A DNA stretch of 64,000 nt from Spinellus fusiger (GCA_025094145.1 JALLLS010000035.1:248001-312000), one strand, 5' to 3'; counted from the stretch's first letter, positions 46,850 through 60,305 are shown. Made by a program: numbers and translations. The notes: generated by a model not told the origin, from the sequence alone.

Positions 46850-47312
46850 TATTATTAAAAAGGGGTATTAGCACCTAAAATGATTGGGGTACGCTCCTAC
46901 CAAGCTGCCAGTCGTTTATTATGGTACAGAAATGAAAGGAAAAGATGCTATCAAGTTTAAAGGTCATTGTGTTAGTTTGACAAGAATCTTATAACAATCA
47001 TTGAAAAAAGAGACCAAAAGATCGAGATATTCTTCTAGTTGATGTCGATGAGTTCCGAACATCAAAGGTAAACATGATTGACTTCTCAACCAATATGAAA
47101 GGCTCTCCTAACAGTTACTTTGTTTTGTTTTTCTTTTCAAGATCTGCCACACTTGTAGGACACATAACCTCACCGAAGTATCAGTAAATTTCAACAGTAT
47201 CCGCGCCTGCCAAGGTTGAGGAATTGTTTGGGACAGAGATTTGAATGCATCAAAGAATATCTATAAAATTTCAGAAGATTATTTAAATGGTCTTCACTGA
47301 ACAGTTCCATTC
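46850..47312 (+). pseudogene. Decayed Fanzor C-terminus
   Basis: Read in two frames plus one intron-like gap (47071-47143), the segment gives, in order, LPVVYYGTEMKGKDAI, LLVDVDEFRTSK, then ICHTC, SIRACQ and IVWDRDLNASKNIYKI. These match the RuvC-II Glu region, the start of the zinc finger and the RuvC-III Asp block of Fanzor proteins. Stops (for example after RACQG) and frame changes show it is dead. It is only distantly similar to the 20467-22778 gene. Everything upstream of the RuvC-II region is missing. Confidence 0.75.
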
Positions 47313-47390
47313 TGTAGAGAAGAATAGATATTTGTATTCATATTATATCATATCGCCATATCGAAAGTGGTTTTCTCCGAGATTCAGATA

Positions 47391-49123
47391 CAGTATTTTT
47401 ACTTAGTTTTCGGACCTTTTCAAAAAAAATTCAGACGTTCTCTTTTCTTTTTTGGACGATTTCCATTTTAATTTCAGACGTTTACAAAAGGAAATTCAGA
47501 CTATTTTAATTTAATCTCATTAGAAAGACATCTATCCCAATAGGTTTCAGCATGTCTTACCCATCCTTTACAATCTTCTAAAGTAATCTGGTTGCAAGCT
47601 TCTGTAATTCGTGGAGTAAGTGTGTCTGATTTATCTAGAGGATTTTTTCTGATAAGCTTTTTGATTTTTGACCAGCATTCTTCGATGGGGTTCAAAAAAG
47701 GTAAGGTGGCATAAAAAGAGGTCTGTAACCTCTATTGTTAATGGCATCAATAACGTAGCGAGAATGATGAATTCTACAGTTATCTAAAACTATAAATACA
47801 CCCTTTTTGTTATGCTTATCCAAAACATCCATTACAGATTCCATAAATTTTACAATGTGGTAAGCTGTAGTGCCTTTTGGAAGTTGTTTCGGCTTTGATA
47901 TATCTTGGGTAGCGGCTTTTCTTTTCTTGCTTGTGTGTTGCTGGGGAAATTCCTTTTCAATTTTTTCTGCGTCTGTTTTTTTCAAAGGCTCAACTTTTGA
48001 AAAGTTTATAACACCAAATGAAGCAATACAGCCAACAATGCTTATATTAACGCCCTTTTGGGTATGAACTTTCACAATTGCTGGATCACCTTTCTTTGAC
48101 CACACACGACCTCTAATCATTTGAGTGTGGAATCCGGCTTTATCAACAAATACACAATTATTTTGATAATCAACACCAGCTGCTTTCCATTGAGCAATGA
48201 TATCAAAATGAAGTTTGATAGTCCTAGGTGCATCTCGTTCAGCTGTATATTTCGTTGCTTGCTTTAACGATAAAGCACATTTTTCAACGATATGCTTATA
48301 AAGCCCACTGACAGAGACTTCCAGTCCAGGAAACGCCTCATACAACTTTAATCTTGCTTCTTCAAGGACGATCGACGGATTTTTATCGAAGAGTTCGACT
48401 AGAAATGCCGAGTGTTGAGAGAATAGTTTCTTTGTTTTGTTGTTCGTTTTTCTTGGATTGTTTCCAGGCAGAACAGTGCCGTTACTAACATTGAATTCAT
48501 TTATTAATTCATATTCAGTGCTTCGAGGAATACTGCACAGCATAGCGGCTTTTGGGACTGACATGCCCTCTTCTTGCTTTACACGGATAAACCGTTCTAT
48601 CTGATCTTGGGTATATTTCTTATATCTGTTTGACTGATATAATGATACAGCTCCCATGTCTTCAACAATGTTATCCATAGATTCTGCCATCTGTGTTGTT
48701 TGATTTTGCAACATCACATCGAAATCTACGATCATCTCAATATTGCCGTACTCAGTTGCTGTAGTCTCTAATTCCATCTCTTCATCAGTATCTTCTGTCA
48801 AGTATGCATCTTCTAATGGTTGGTATTTAATATAGTCCATCTTTTTATTTAGTTCAGTTTTTTTTTAAAAAAAAAATTATAAATGTGAAGTTCAAGGAGA
48901 TAATGAAATAGGTTGATGAAATTTACTGCTTCTCTGAAATAAGAGTTTGTCTAAATTAAGTAAGGAAAAAGTCTGAAGATAAAAGAAACTTGTCCAATAA
49001 AAAATTGGAATTGTCCGAATTTCCTTTTGTAAACGTCTGAAATTAAAATGGAAATCGTCCAAAAAAGAAAAGAGAACGTCTGAATTTTTTTTGAAAAGGT
49101 CCGAAAACTAAGTAAAAATACTG
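47391..49123 (-). mobile_element. IS630-like long-TIR element E3, nearly intact
   Basis: TA-flanked 1.73-kb element. Ends cagtatttttacttagtttt are inverted and identical for about 110 bp, with repeated ttcagacgt, tccga and ggacga units. The near identity of the TIRs suggests recent insertion. It encodes one transposase on the minus strand. Confidence 0.92.
47501..48840 (-). pseudogene. E3 transposase with a single 1-nt frameshift
   Basis: 48840-47692 encodes 382 aa with an N-terminal acidic region, an HTH (MSVPKAAMLCSIPRSTEYELI), the first catalytic Asp in CVFVDKAGFH and the second in FIVLDNCRIHH, up to MPPYLF and a stop. The next frame (47695-47501) continues with NPIEECW and the remaining 60 aa. 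A run of six T at the join suggests loss of one base, real or a sequencing error. Otherwise the enzyme would be complete. Confidence 0.85.
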
Positions 49124-49367
49124 TATTTACAGGTAAATCTACATAATAATCTTTATTTAAAAACTAACATGAATACATAATTTATTTTTGCTCCTTTTCA
49201 AATCGATTTATTATTTCTTAAGCAATTGTAGTTCGACTATTTTCTTTTATATCCTAAAAGTCTCCTGGTGTGTATAAGCCCATATAATAAATGATTAGAC
49301 GGCGAACCAATCTTTATTTTTGAAGAATAACAAATGTGTTTTTTTTCTTTTATAACTTATTCAATAA

Positions 49368-49975
49368 ATGACTTCAATCAATGGAAATCAGCCAACTCTT
49401 AGCCAAGAGCATAAAGATAATCCTACCAATAGAAGAGAGCGTGATATGTTTATTAGAGTTCAAATCATGGGACAATGGAACAGATATGCTACTTATCAAG
49501 AGATTGCTGACGAAATTGACATCCCAAAGAGAACAATGGGTATGAGTATACTATTGTATAAAAACAAAGTCTTTGCTACAAAGTACTGAGCAATATTTTT
49601 ATAATAAAGATGTATAAAATCATCTAAAGAACAACCATTCCAAATCTTATGTTATTCCATGAATATTTTATCATGCACATCTTAGACTAATAGATATGCC
49701 TTTATTTTTTTTGTCTAATCATTTATTACTTGGGACTGTATATGTGCATAAAAACCCATGGGATTCACATTTTTCATTGATAGAAATACAGACATTATGC
49801 TTTAGCATAAATTCTTAGTTTTCAAATCACAGACTGAATCAATGAGATATGGAAACCAATTATAAAACAGAGATAGTATAAAAATAAAAGATCAACTCAT
49901 CTTTCTTTTTTCTTCTTCATAGAACGTGCTCTAAAGATTGTAGCAATAAAAAGTTCAATCACTGGTATTAGATAG
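49368..49975 (+). pseudogene. Fragment of a Tc1-like HTH protein
   Basis: The open frame 49368-49589 (73 aa) has RRERDMFIRVQIMGQ followed by YQEIADEIDIPKRT, a HTH of Tc1/Pogo type. Downstream, after an intron-like gap ending at tcttcatag (49921), ERALKIVAIKSSITG continues the same domain. Nothing of the catalytic domain follows. It is probably a relic. Confidence 0.45.
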
Positions 49976-50207
49976 AAGCCGAGTTATTTCTATCTGGACA
50001 TACATATTCAACAGTCAATTGTGAAATGTTTGCAAGATACCTCGAGGAAAGAGTCAAAGTTACCCCATTGTTGCATAACTAATTATTCAAATAAAAGTAC
50101 TCCTTCTGTGGAAAGCCAGAATGCCGATAGCTTAATCCTATTTCTTATAATGAAGCTTTTGAGTCTTATTAATCAACAATAATCAATCAAACAGCTAGCT
50201 AGTAATA

Positions 50208-51549
50208 TAGTCACACCCAATTGAATTTAATACTTTTGAAAATAAATTTCAGGATGAAATATTTAGGACATTTTCAACATCAAATGAAACACTTCACATT
50301 TGATCTAGAAGCTTCAAACTTAAGCTCAACAAAGCTCAACATCTTTATTTATAGAAAATAAAATAATAATAGGAATTAGTATTTCGTATGGTCTCCTTTG
50401 GCATTAATGATAGCCTGTCATCTATCTGTCATACTCAGAACTCATCGTTGTGCAAGTTCAACACCAACCCTCTCCCACTCTTCTGCAAGTAGAGCCTTCA
50501 AACCTTCAACATTGGTAATAGATACTGTTATTTCCTCAAATCGTCTTTCCAAGGCATATCAGATATGTTCAATTGGGTTCAAGTCAGGACTTTGTGCGGG
50601 TCAGTACTCAAAATGCCTAATTTGATGCGTCTCTTTCCACCATCTGGCATAGGCCCCAGTATGACAACTAGCATCATCTTCTTGTAAAAGAAACTCCCTA
50701 TCCTCTTTCTGATGCAATTCCATGAACCAAGGATGGAACTCACCAGTCAAAATCTTGATATATTCGTCTTGGTTTACAGTGCCATCAACAAAGACTCATG
50801 GGCCAAATTCACCCGTACAAAAACAGCTCCAGAGCATGACCCCACTACCACCAAATCTCGTTGCTGAAACAATAGAATTAGGATCATAACGTTCTTCAAC
50901 TATTCTGATGGTACGGGCACCTCCATTGTTCTCTTTCACGGTGTATCTGGACTCATCAGACCATATGACGCCTTTCCACTGGTCGTTTGTCCAATTAACA
51001 TGTTCCTTAGCCCAACAAAGACGTTTCTCTTTGTGTTTTACAGTTAAATCTGGCTTGTGAACTTTAGAAAAAGATCCGAACCTTAACTGATTGAAGTAGC
51101 TGATAATGGTGTATCTACATACATCAACCTGAATCTTCAACATTTCCAATTTTAACTGATTATATGAAGCAAATGGGTCCTCTCTAATGACCTTTTCCAG
51201 GTGTCTGGGGTCCCTTTCACTGGCTTTCTTAGGTTTTCCATGACTCTTTAAACGCAATGGTGACCCACGTTCTTTGATGTTTCTGACACAATTTTGAGCT
51301 GTGGGCTTTTTCATCTCAACTACACTCACAATGACAGTCAATTTTAATCCAGCCTTAAACTGGTAATAAATGCCCCATAGATTTTTATCTTCTGCTTTAT
51401 TACATTCTCCATGAGTGTGAGTTTCTAAAAATGTATCTGACATGTGTTGGTTTAATAACATTTGGAAAGAAGAAGAGTTTTATGCAGAAAAAAAAAAGTT
51501 TTTTTTTATTAAAATTTAGGCAACTATTAAATTCAATTGAGTATGATTG
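50208..51549 (-). mobile_element. Tc1-like element, family B, full length
   Basis: The left TIR, tagtcacacccaattgaatt, and the reversed right TIR, caatcatactcaattgaatt, sit inside TA at 50206-50207 and 51550-51551. At 1.34 kb it is the only family B copy with both ends. Confidence 0.87.
50395..51461 (-). pseudogene. Family B transposase, broken
   Basis: 51461-50796 (221 aa) is open and includes NCVRNIKERGSP, the DPFASYNQLKLEML segment, VIWSDESRYTVKENNGGAR (first catalytic Asp) and MLWSCFCTGEFGP. After a stop, further pieces read LLQEDDASCHTGAYARWW (second Asp) and AQSPDLNPIEHI (third), with more stops, down to the end at AKGDHTKY. It is inactive. Confidence 0.82.
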
Positions 51550-51639
51550 TAGATGACCTACCAAAACATCAAAAAAGAATCCGGTGTAGTTATCACTACA
51601 CTAAACTAAGATACACATAAGTCTTTTTGAACCATAATA

Positions 51640-51785
51640 CATTTCTACACTATAATTTCCCTCAAGAATGCACCAATACTTTCTGAAAATACTTTTTTAA
51701 AACATAGCAGCCAATCATAATAATAGTATGATTCTATTGTCCATAAATTTACTTTTATATCCTGAAAATCTTTAGGTATGTATTT
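51640..51785 (+). repeat. Repeat R, copy 4, 3' end
   Basis: Matches the end of copy 1 at lower identity (agccaatcataataatag, then ttttatatcctgaaaatc). It lies just beyond the right TIR of the 50208 element. Confidence 0.65.
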
Positions 51786-51999
51786 AAATGAAGATGATAA
51801 GTATAGAAATTTATCACGTGATCAAAACTAAAAGTGGGGAGTTTTCTTTATGAATTATTATGATTTCTTGGGGTGTATAAGATCTGAAAGTGTAACACAA
51901 CAGATCAAATGATTTGAATCAAACATATGCTCAGAAGGTTCTAGATGCATCTTTAATGATCTGTAGGTGGCTATTCTTATGATAAATGTATTATTTTCC

Positions 52000-52165
52000 T
52001 TTCTTTGTATTGTGTTTCTCATTAATGTATTTACAATGCTTTCAATTTAGTATCATCAAAATACCTTAAACAACTGTAGAGTAAGCATAAAGCTTAATGT
52101 GTTAATGGCAAAATAAAACACTTGGAAAATAAGAAGAAATACTTTGAACTTTATAATCCAATGCA
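52000..52165 (+). mobile_element. LINE 3' tail fragment
   Basis: Matches the 3' UTR ends of the LINEs at 37250-37364 and 43260-43330, finishing aaatactttgaactttat. It is only the last part of an element. Confidence 0.6.
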
Positions 52166-53249
52166 ATAGGTTGATTTGTATTATTGTCCGGTAAAGAAAT
52201 CAGAAAGTAATTATAGAAAAAGACAGATACCAGAACATCCTTTTTTAGAAAATAGAATTCTGATCATACCTGTCTAGTCCATCTTTACCGGGAATTATCA
52301 TCCATAAACATGACATATTAGCATTTGATAAATGGTATGTGGTATGGTTATCTATCTTAATGCTTATATTCTACACAATGAATACTATCAATTTAATAAA
52401 ACTCAATTGACTATAAATACATCAAGTGTGTATTATGAAAAATAAAGAAAAGCAATATGCCCCAATACATTAAATGGCATAAAGTTTGGTCACCAAGGTT
52501 TATTAGGTTTATAATGAGAATTTGAGTTTTTTTTAGATATAAAATTTGAAATATGAAGTTATTTTCATATATGGGACCATTAATCACTTTGATAGCATCC
52601 CAACGTAGTTTAATACTACCACTTGAACTTTTTTTTAACAGAAGGAGCAATCTATTATTGCTATATTGGAATAACAAGTCCTGAGTTTATCCCTCTGAAT
52701 AAGGAAGAAAGGGTTAAAATAGAGGCTGGCCTTTGTGTTCATGACAAATAGTAAACAAAAAACTGAGTATGATTTTTTAATAGCAGTCTTCTGGTATTCT
52801 TTTTCTTTGTATGCTTCAGTTATGTTCTTTCATTTGTCATTCATTTGATATCACTTAATGCCGCGATGTTAAAGAGAGCTGATCTGTGTTAGTAGATATG
52901 GTTCTATTTGGCAAATTAGTGAGACAAAAGATTTTCATGGGTAGCACTGTCTTGATAATATGTACAAAACCTGATACTAAGCAAAAGATAGGGCTCTCGC
53001 ATCGACAATAATACGATCTGCATCTAATAGTATTTAATCTAACTTAAACAGTTTTATATAGTGCACAACTAAATTATTTTACTTTTAAATATAAGAAAAC
53101 AATGATAGAGCTTAAAGTACTCTATATCATCGTATGCCTGCTATAGTATTCAAGAATTATGATAGATAGCTAATATATAATAGCTTAAAGACTTACATAC
53201 TAATATACATAAACTTTAAATGGTAGTACATGTAAACCAAAAGCAATGG

Positions 53250-53989
53250 TAAAGTGAGATGCAGAAAGAGCATTTCAATTAAGACTCCGGGTTGTGTTTT
53301 CAATTCTCCACTCTACTTTTTATGACTATAGCTTGGATGATTCTTTAGACATAGGCATTGTCCTTCCTATCAACAGACAAGAATATTTTTAATAACTATA
53401 TAATGAATTAGTTACCAAATTACTTTGTGAAATGGCTATATTATTATGCTTAAGTTTTAGAACTCCGTATCATCTCACTCCGTCTTTTCTTCATAATTTA
53501 CATTCATATCACAGTTCCATAAAGCTACTGTAAAAATGCCTCAAAGTTTTCATGAATAAACTTATACTATTATTTAAATATGAAAGAAATATATTATTAG
53601 AAATAATAGTAGGCTGATGAATTAGCGGCCATATAAAATGAGAAAATAGATATAGAATAAGGAGCCACAGGTTAGTGTTCTTTTTGACCACTTCCTAGAT
53701 TATTTTAACAATTAATTCATTATATAGCTATTGACTAACAGTCATGGCTCTTTAAAAAGGGTAATCTCCTTCCCCTCCCCCTCTCCTCCAAAGCAAAGCA
53801 TAGGTTGAAAAATTCTCACAGTGTTCCAAATGGACACTAGTAGTTATTAAAAATATTCTTGTCTGTTGATAGGAAGGACAATGCCTATGTCTAAAGAATC
53901 ATCCAAGCTATAGTCATAAAAAGTAGAGTGGAGAATTGAAAACACAACCCGGAGTCTTAATTGAAATGCTCTTTCTGCATCTCACTTTA
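53250..53989. repeat. Perfect 149-bp inverted repeat around a 442-bp spacer
   Basis: 53250-53398 and 53841-53989 are exact reverse complements of each other, with no mismatch found by eye. TA is the outermost dinucleotide of each arm, so the structure could be a TIR element with TA duplication. The spacer holds a C-rich block (ccccctctcc) and one unrecognised 60-aa minus frame. Transcription through it would give a long hairpin RNA. See findings. Confidence 0.9.
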
Positions 53990-56900
53990 TCTACAATTAG
54001 AATATTGATCTACATGGCAACAAGATCGAATTAGATATTAGTTTAAATAATCGCTATCACACAGGAAAAGAACCAATAATTATATTCTTATTTATTATAA
54101 GAAAAGGTTATGGGAGCCTCAAGATATAAACCCTTGAGCAGATGCATTAAATCAGTCTGTATATCAAAATTATTGTATTTCTTGGACATATTTAGTCTTT
54201 AGTCTATTTATTTTTTGTATTTACTATAAATTATTACATCCCCATTACTGAATATACAAATAAAAAACTAGAGCATGCAGTATTTTACATCTAAAAATAA
54301 TATAATTATCAAGTTACAATAGCTCGCACATTTTGACCTAAATTAGAGCTGCATCTTCATTAATGTTAGTGGTACTAAATTGAAGGTGACATGAGTTCAA
54401 AATTTCAAATAGATCACTTCTAATGGTCTTTCCTAATCACTAGTAGATATTATTGTGATTCAAAGATCGAGATCATTTGTCTTTAATATGATCAAGTTAA
54501 TAGTCTCACTGTAACATTCATCGACTTATACTAATTGCGCATATTCTATATCGCCTTTCAAATTAATCTTATTTGCTAAAAAAAATTAAGATAAGAACCT
54601 TTTATTAGGATAGTGAGCTTTACAGACTAAATTATCTTATGATACGTTAACAAGAAATAGTCAAGATACTGTTCTTTCCCTTATCAACTCTATTCAATGT
54701 TAAAGCCTTCCATTGCTCTACACAATACATTTGAGTTACCATGAATGTTATCAATGACCAGTGAAATTGGAGATAGAGGTGTGGAGTGAAAAAAAACTTA
54801 TGGTGACACCTAATCGCTTTAGAGAAGACTATTATATTCTACAATCGTTCAAGGTCACAGTAAGTGACTTTTTTTTGTTTCACATTCAATATATTCACCT
54901 ATTTATGATGAATAAATAATAGTTTTACTTTTGAAAATAGAAACATATTGTCTATTGTTTATTTTATGGAAAAAAAGTCTGAATGATGAATAACACTCAA
55001 TGTTTCTGGATATGCCTCATGTGTATTTGACACAAGTATCCGACATATAGGTATGAAGTATGAACTAACATTTGAATTGGTAATAGAAAGATGAACTAAG
55101 TAATATTCTAGTATTTCAGTACCAGTCTTAATAAGATATTGAAAATAGAACAGGGTATAGTTGTTTACAACAACAAATTATCTTTTCAGGTGTTTATATA
55201 AACCCCTTGATACCCTTTGATTATAACACATTTATCAATAGATATTTTGAAATGGTGGATTCAATACAAATGTATATTTTTGGTTTTTTTCTAAACCATT
55301 CAAAACAATTTAAGAGTAATTGAAATAGCACATGGATATTTAAGAATACTTAGTATGATAGTCAATGAATCCCGTTTATAGCACTGTATTGACATTAGAC
55401 CCGGTGTTTATAAGTTCCGAGTGAATGAGGGGAGAATATGTGGCCCTGGAAGGCAACCCTCTGTTTTCAAACTTCTTTTTATACTGTATTCTCGTCATAA
55501 AAGTAGTAACCAACTCAAGAATCATAATATTAAGCTGACAAAAACTAGAGTAACACATTTTCAAGGTATTGACTTTTTTCGGAGCTTACATAGTCCTCTA
55601 TAATACACAGGTTTCTAACATCTTCTTTAATGACCCAGTCTATACCATAAAGTTAACCTTAATAAATTCTTATTAAGCATAATTTCTACAAGTCAAAACT
55701 TCTTTTCATTTCCTCTTCAAGATAAAATAAGGCATTGTCAAGACACAACCAAAATCACGACGTATAGAACCACGATGCAACGTCTTTTCTCTTGAGTCTA
55801 TTGGTTGTGTACATAAACTCATCTAAGCCTATAGTTTTTGTGTACTTTACTTCGGAAAAAATTGGATAATTCTTTAGGAGAATACTATTCTTGTCGAGTA
55901 GGCTTTTCAAATGTAACATTGGAAATAGGCGTCGCTATTTGTTGGTAACAGGAGTTTTTTTTTGTCTAAAATAAATTGTACTATACTCCTCAAATTATTT
56001 CGCTTATATCCATTTTACTGAGTATGCCTCTGTTTGTGAGTTTGGGAAAACCATTCAAGAAACAGATCTGGTCGTACTGCTGAAGCAGTTTAAAAACGAT
56101 AGAGAAGGCCATACAGGTCATGTGCTCAATCTCGGCATTAGACCCGTTGTTGATGATTGACTTGTGCATACGAAGAGATTTTCGCATTGTAGTTCATCTA
56201 TAGTTCATAAAAAAAGCTGATAAAGTGTTTGAGCGTCAATAGATAGATAAAATACGATATGTAATTAGAAAGCACTATCACTTATATATCTTCCATCTCA
56301 AAGAAAAACTTACTGTTTGAATTTGAATACCATTTTCTCTTACCTATTTTGTTTTGTCATATCTATTAACAATAAGAGTCAGGTCATGGACTTTTGAGTA
56401 CAGGTTTTTTTTCTTCAATTTCAATCAAATGATGGATAGATGGATAGATATAAAGGCACTTAAAGTGATTCATTTACTCAAAACTATTGACATTCTAAAA
56501 ATTAAATATGAATACAATTGTAGAATCGTTTTCGACAGGCTGTCAATTATAAATAGAAAGACACAAGTTTTGTATCCAAACCATAGAGTTCTTTTTAATA
56601 GAATAAATGATTTAAAGTGTTCAATTAAACTATTAAAACAATATATATCAAGTCAATAATGGATATTTCCAACAAATTGCTTAAAATAAGAATATAAAAA
56701 CCCTAGAAATCCTATTAAATACTAATGGGTTGATTCATAAGAGTCCTCCAGTGCTCTGACTAAAGTATTTAAAGAATCATCCACTTTAGAATGAATTCTT
56801 TATATAATTCTTTATACAATTCTTAATAAATTCAGAAATAATAACTACACGTTCTTCACTCAATCTATGAAATGACTTGGAGAAATGAGATAAAGAGTAA

Positions 56901-59900
56901 GGGATGAAATAAAGAAAAAAGTAATGTGATAGTTACCTCATTGGTATACTCGATTATCAAATCTCTTAATGTAGATACTAATATAGGTAAAATGTCCATA
57001 AACTATAAATGGATCCATAGTGACACTTTTATAAAAGTCTAAATGATATCTATAAGATGACCATTACAGTAAGGAGCCGCAGCTAGTCAATATAAACAGC
57101 TCTCTTAATAGTCTAGCTGTTACACTTGATATAAAAGTCCCTATACCAGTGTACGCATGCGCACAAGATAACTATGGCTGCGGAAGATCTAAGTTTAATA
57201 GTCCGCTCCCAGACCCCTCCAGTGATCGGAAGTGAGAAGGCATAGTTACGTTAATTAGCAGCACTTGTATCGGTGTTTGTACTACCTGGCTACAATCCAG
57301 AAGACACAAGCGAACAGACATATTAATTAAGGAGTATAAAACTGATTTCTGTAAAGTGCATGATTGAGTGAAGAGCAGGTTTCTGAGATATCCATTGACT
57401 GTAAAAAAAATACTTATTGGATCATCACTGATTCTTGGATAGTTTGGCATACAGCTAACCTAGATCACCATGTTAAGAATGTTCATTCTTTATTAGTTAT
57501 GACAACATAATACACTTACTTTATTTTATATTTACACCGAGAAAGAGCTATATTACCAATAAGAGTGATAAGAATAAATAGATAAATAAAACACATCTGC
57601 AAATAGCTCAATATCATGTAAGTCTATGATGAGTGTTTTGACTTGTTTATACATATTGTTTATACAAAGATTACTCAGCATTTGAAGAACATGACTTAAA
57701 GTAGAAATTCCAGTGAACCTTCTTGAACCAACACACACCCATAAACCTTCTTTTATGCTTTTAGATAATAATATAATCACCCCTTTTTCCTACTATCTTT
57801 CTTTCATCCTTCTTTTATTCTCCTTTCCCCTTTTTGTTTTCTCCTTTTCTTACTCTCGTTTTAATTTAGTAATAAATAAAGTGTCCTATTTGTTGCCATG
57901 AGATACAACAATGACTAACTTGATTTGAAGCACTGAATAAGATAATAACGAGACTTTATCTTTCTTTTTCTCTCTTGCCCGAATAGTACATGACGAAAAA
58001 TAAAGTTTTCTGTCCATGTGGAGTATGAATGTCTTGGATGAATAAATTTGACCCGTGTAGGTATACTATTATATATATATATCTTATATGCATTTGTACA
58101 TATTATATATAAAGATGTACATAATAAAATATTAAAATAGATCTATTGTTGTTCACGTTTTCCATCAAAATGACGAATACACTTGCAGGTGTACACAGAT
58201 AAAATACATTTGACAATTTATATTTAAATTTATAATAAATAGATGAAACGCTAAAAATAAAGGTCATGTACTCCATGATATCTTTAAATATTTTTTATTT
58301 ATTCTTCGTACTATTATTGAAGCCCTTTTTATTTTCATCTATAGACTACTACTCAATACTTAGAAGGTTAATTCTTGATAGTCAAGTAACACTTGAGGGT
58401 TACAGTAGGACCAAGCCTTAACATTAAGTTACACGTCTAAGGATTCTTCTGGTTTCTAAATAATATTTATTTCGATCTTTTAAATGTGCTCAAACTTGCT
58501 TGCTAAAGAATGTCTAAAATACTGACCTTGAAACACTCTGAACATTGAATATATTTTTGTCAATATTTTAATAAAGGATTATATGTTCCTTTTATGGAAT
58601 AATTATAATTTATTATCTAAGTATAGAATTGCTTAAACTATAGCTAATAATGCTTATTACTATAGCTACTGTACTCAAGAATGGAATGGAAAATAGACTG
58701 TATGTCTTATTGAATACGACAAAGATATTGTATATAGAAAGAAAGAAAAAAAAACACTTGTGGTCTAACCTTTAGAGTGACTTGCTTTCCCAGTATCCTA
58801 CCTAGTGTACAGTCATAGCAAGAGCCAAGGACCAGCTATGAGAAGATAAAGACTACAATCACTATAAGAGTTGTATACTGTTTAATTTATGTTTCATAAA
58901 GTACTCTCTTGTTTATTTAAATCAGTGGTAGAAAGAGTATCATTTAATACTCTTTTTTTTTCTTCTTCTTGTCTTAGTAATAAGTCGTAATTAATGTATA
59001 GGGTGATGATGATGTTCAGATGATGACAATAAATAAATTTATGATTTAAAATAAGTCTTGGTTGGTGTCTACACATGTTATTAGCCTACATTACTTACTC
59101 TTTAATAGTCAATAGCTGTCGTTTACTCTATGACTCGTAGGTAATAGTCATACCCCAAGTCGTCCAAATGTTTGAAAGAGAAGAATAAACAAAGCAAAAT
59201 TGGTTATGGTGATGACGTAGTTATGCCCAGTCCCAGCTACTCACTCGACTTATTTTATCAGAACCAAATCAAATAGAATGTATTCATTAAGAATGTATTC
59301 ATTAAATCTAATTTGTTCATCTCATTAAGTATTTCCCGATATATCAATAAAATTAATGGATATACAATAATAATATTAATTGTTACTGCTGATTTGATGC
59401 TATGTAAGGTCTTTTACACGGAATTGTATCTATTTTCTTTGTAACAAAGTCAATGACTTAATCTATTAGTAAGATATAAAATATAGATTAACATACACAG
59501 CCTATCAGATAACAAAAAGACCAATAAGAGAATTCACTTATGGTATACTATGCTAATAATTAAAGTCAGCTATCAGATTTAAACATAGAACATGAGTGGT
59601 GGTTACCTACTTACTTTTCTCTATCTTCCAAGTACAGTTTCAGTGCCAAAGCCTGTTCAATCAGTATAATAATGCATGGACATTCTCTTGAAACTGGATT
59701 AGGCCTTGATAGACTCTGGTTCACTTATTTAGATAGAGAGTAGCTAAAATAGCCAATCAAGGAGCTGTAATAAGTTAAGAACCAAATATGCGCCTTATAT
59801 ATTACAATAATCCTTGGGTGTAATACTCCTTTTTCGTTGTACGCATCACCGATCCAAGGCCCAGCCTATTTAAATCTGAGCTTGTTTTATTTTTATTTTG

Positions 59901-60305
59901 TTGTTATTGCTATTGATGTCTTGAGCGGTCAAACAAACATCATTGTTAAAGAAGTCAGGCTTAACATATTTTTTTTCTCAATTTCTTAGTGTCGTGCACA
60001 GTCTTCTTTCTAGACACAAGACCTTAACCTTCTTTTTTTTATCTTTTTTTTTCCTTATTTTTCTTATATTCTTTTTCCTTTTTCTTTCTTCTATTCTTTT
60101 ATTTGCCATCGGTATTTCATAGCTATCAACTTAATACCGACATATACAAAAGTATTCTTTTTGATATATACAATTAATACTAAGCCAGTAAGTGCAGCAC
60201 TGAACATGATGAATAAATAGAATGACTTTAATTTTCATCTATAAAAGAGAGTGAGAAGAAAAAAGTGACAATAAAAAATATAAAATAAAATATAAAACCT
60301 CCTGA
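53990..60305. other. Large gene-poor region
   Basis: About 6.3 kb with no supported gene. A minus frame at 56187-55990 (65 aa) and one at 55564-55376 (62 aa) share a short NNGSN/NTGSN pattern and may be scraps of a repeated gene. AT runs at 58065-58080. The last 300 bp carry pyrimidine tracts that could be the 5' UTR or promoter of the WC-2-like gene. Confidence 0.5.

Noticed and set aside
53250..53330. tRNA-like A and B boxes in the left arm of the inverted repeat
   Set aside because: A B-box-like ttcaattc is present, but no acceptor, D or T stems pair properly; not called as tRNA or SINE.
56354..56659. 101-aa plus frame
   Set aside because: AT-rich composition, no motif and no splice partners; likely chance.
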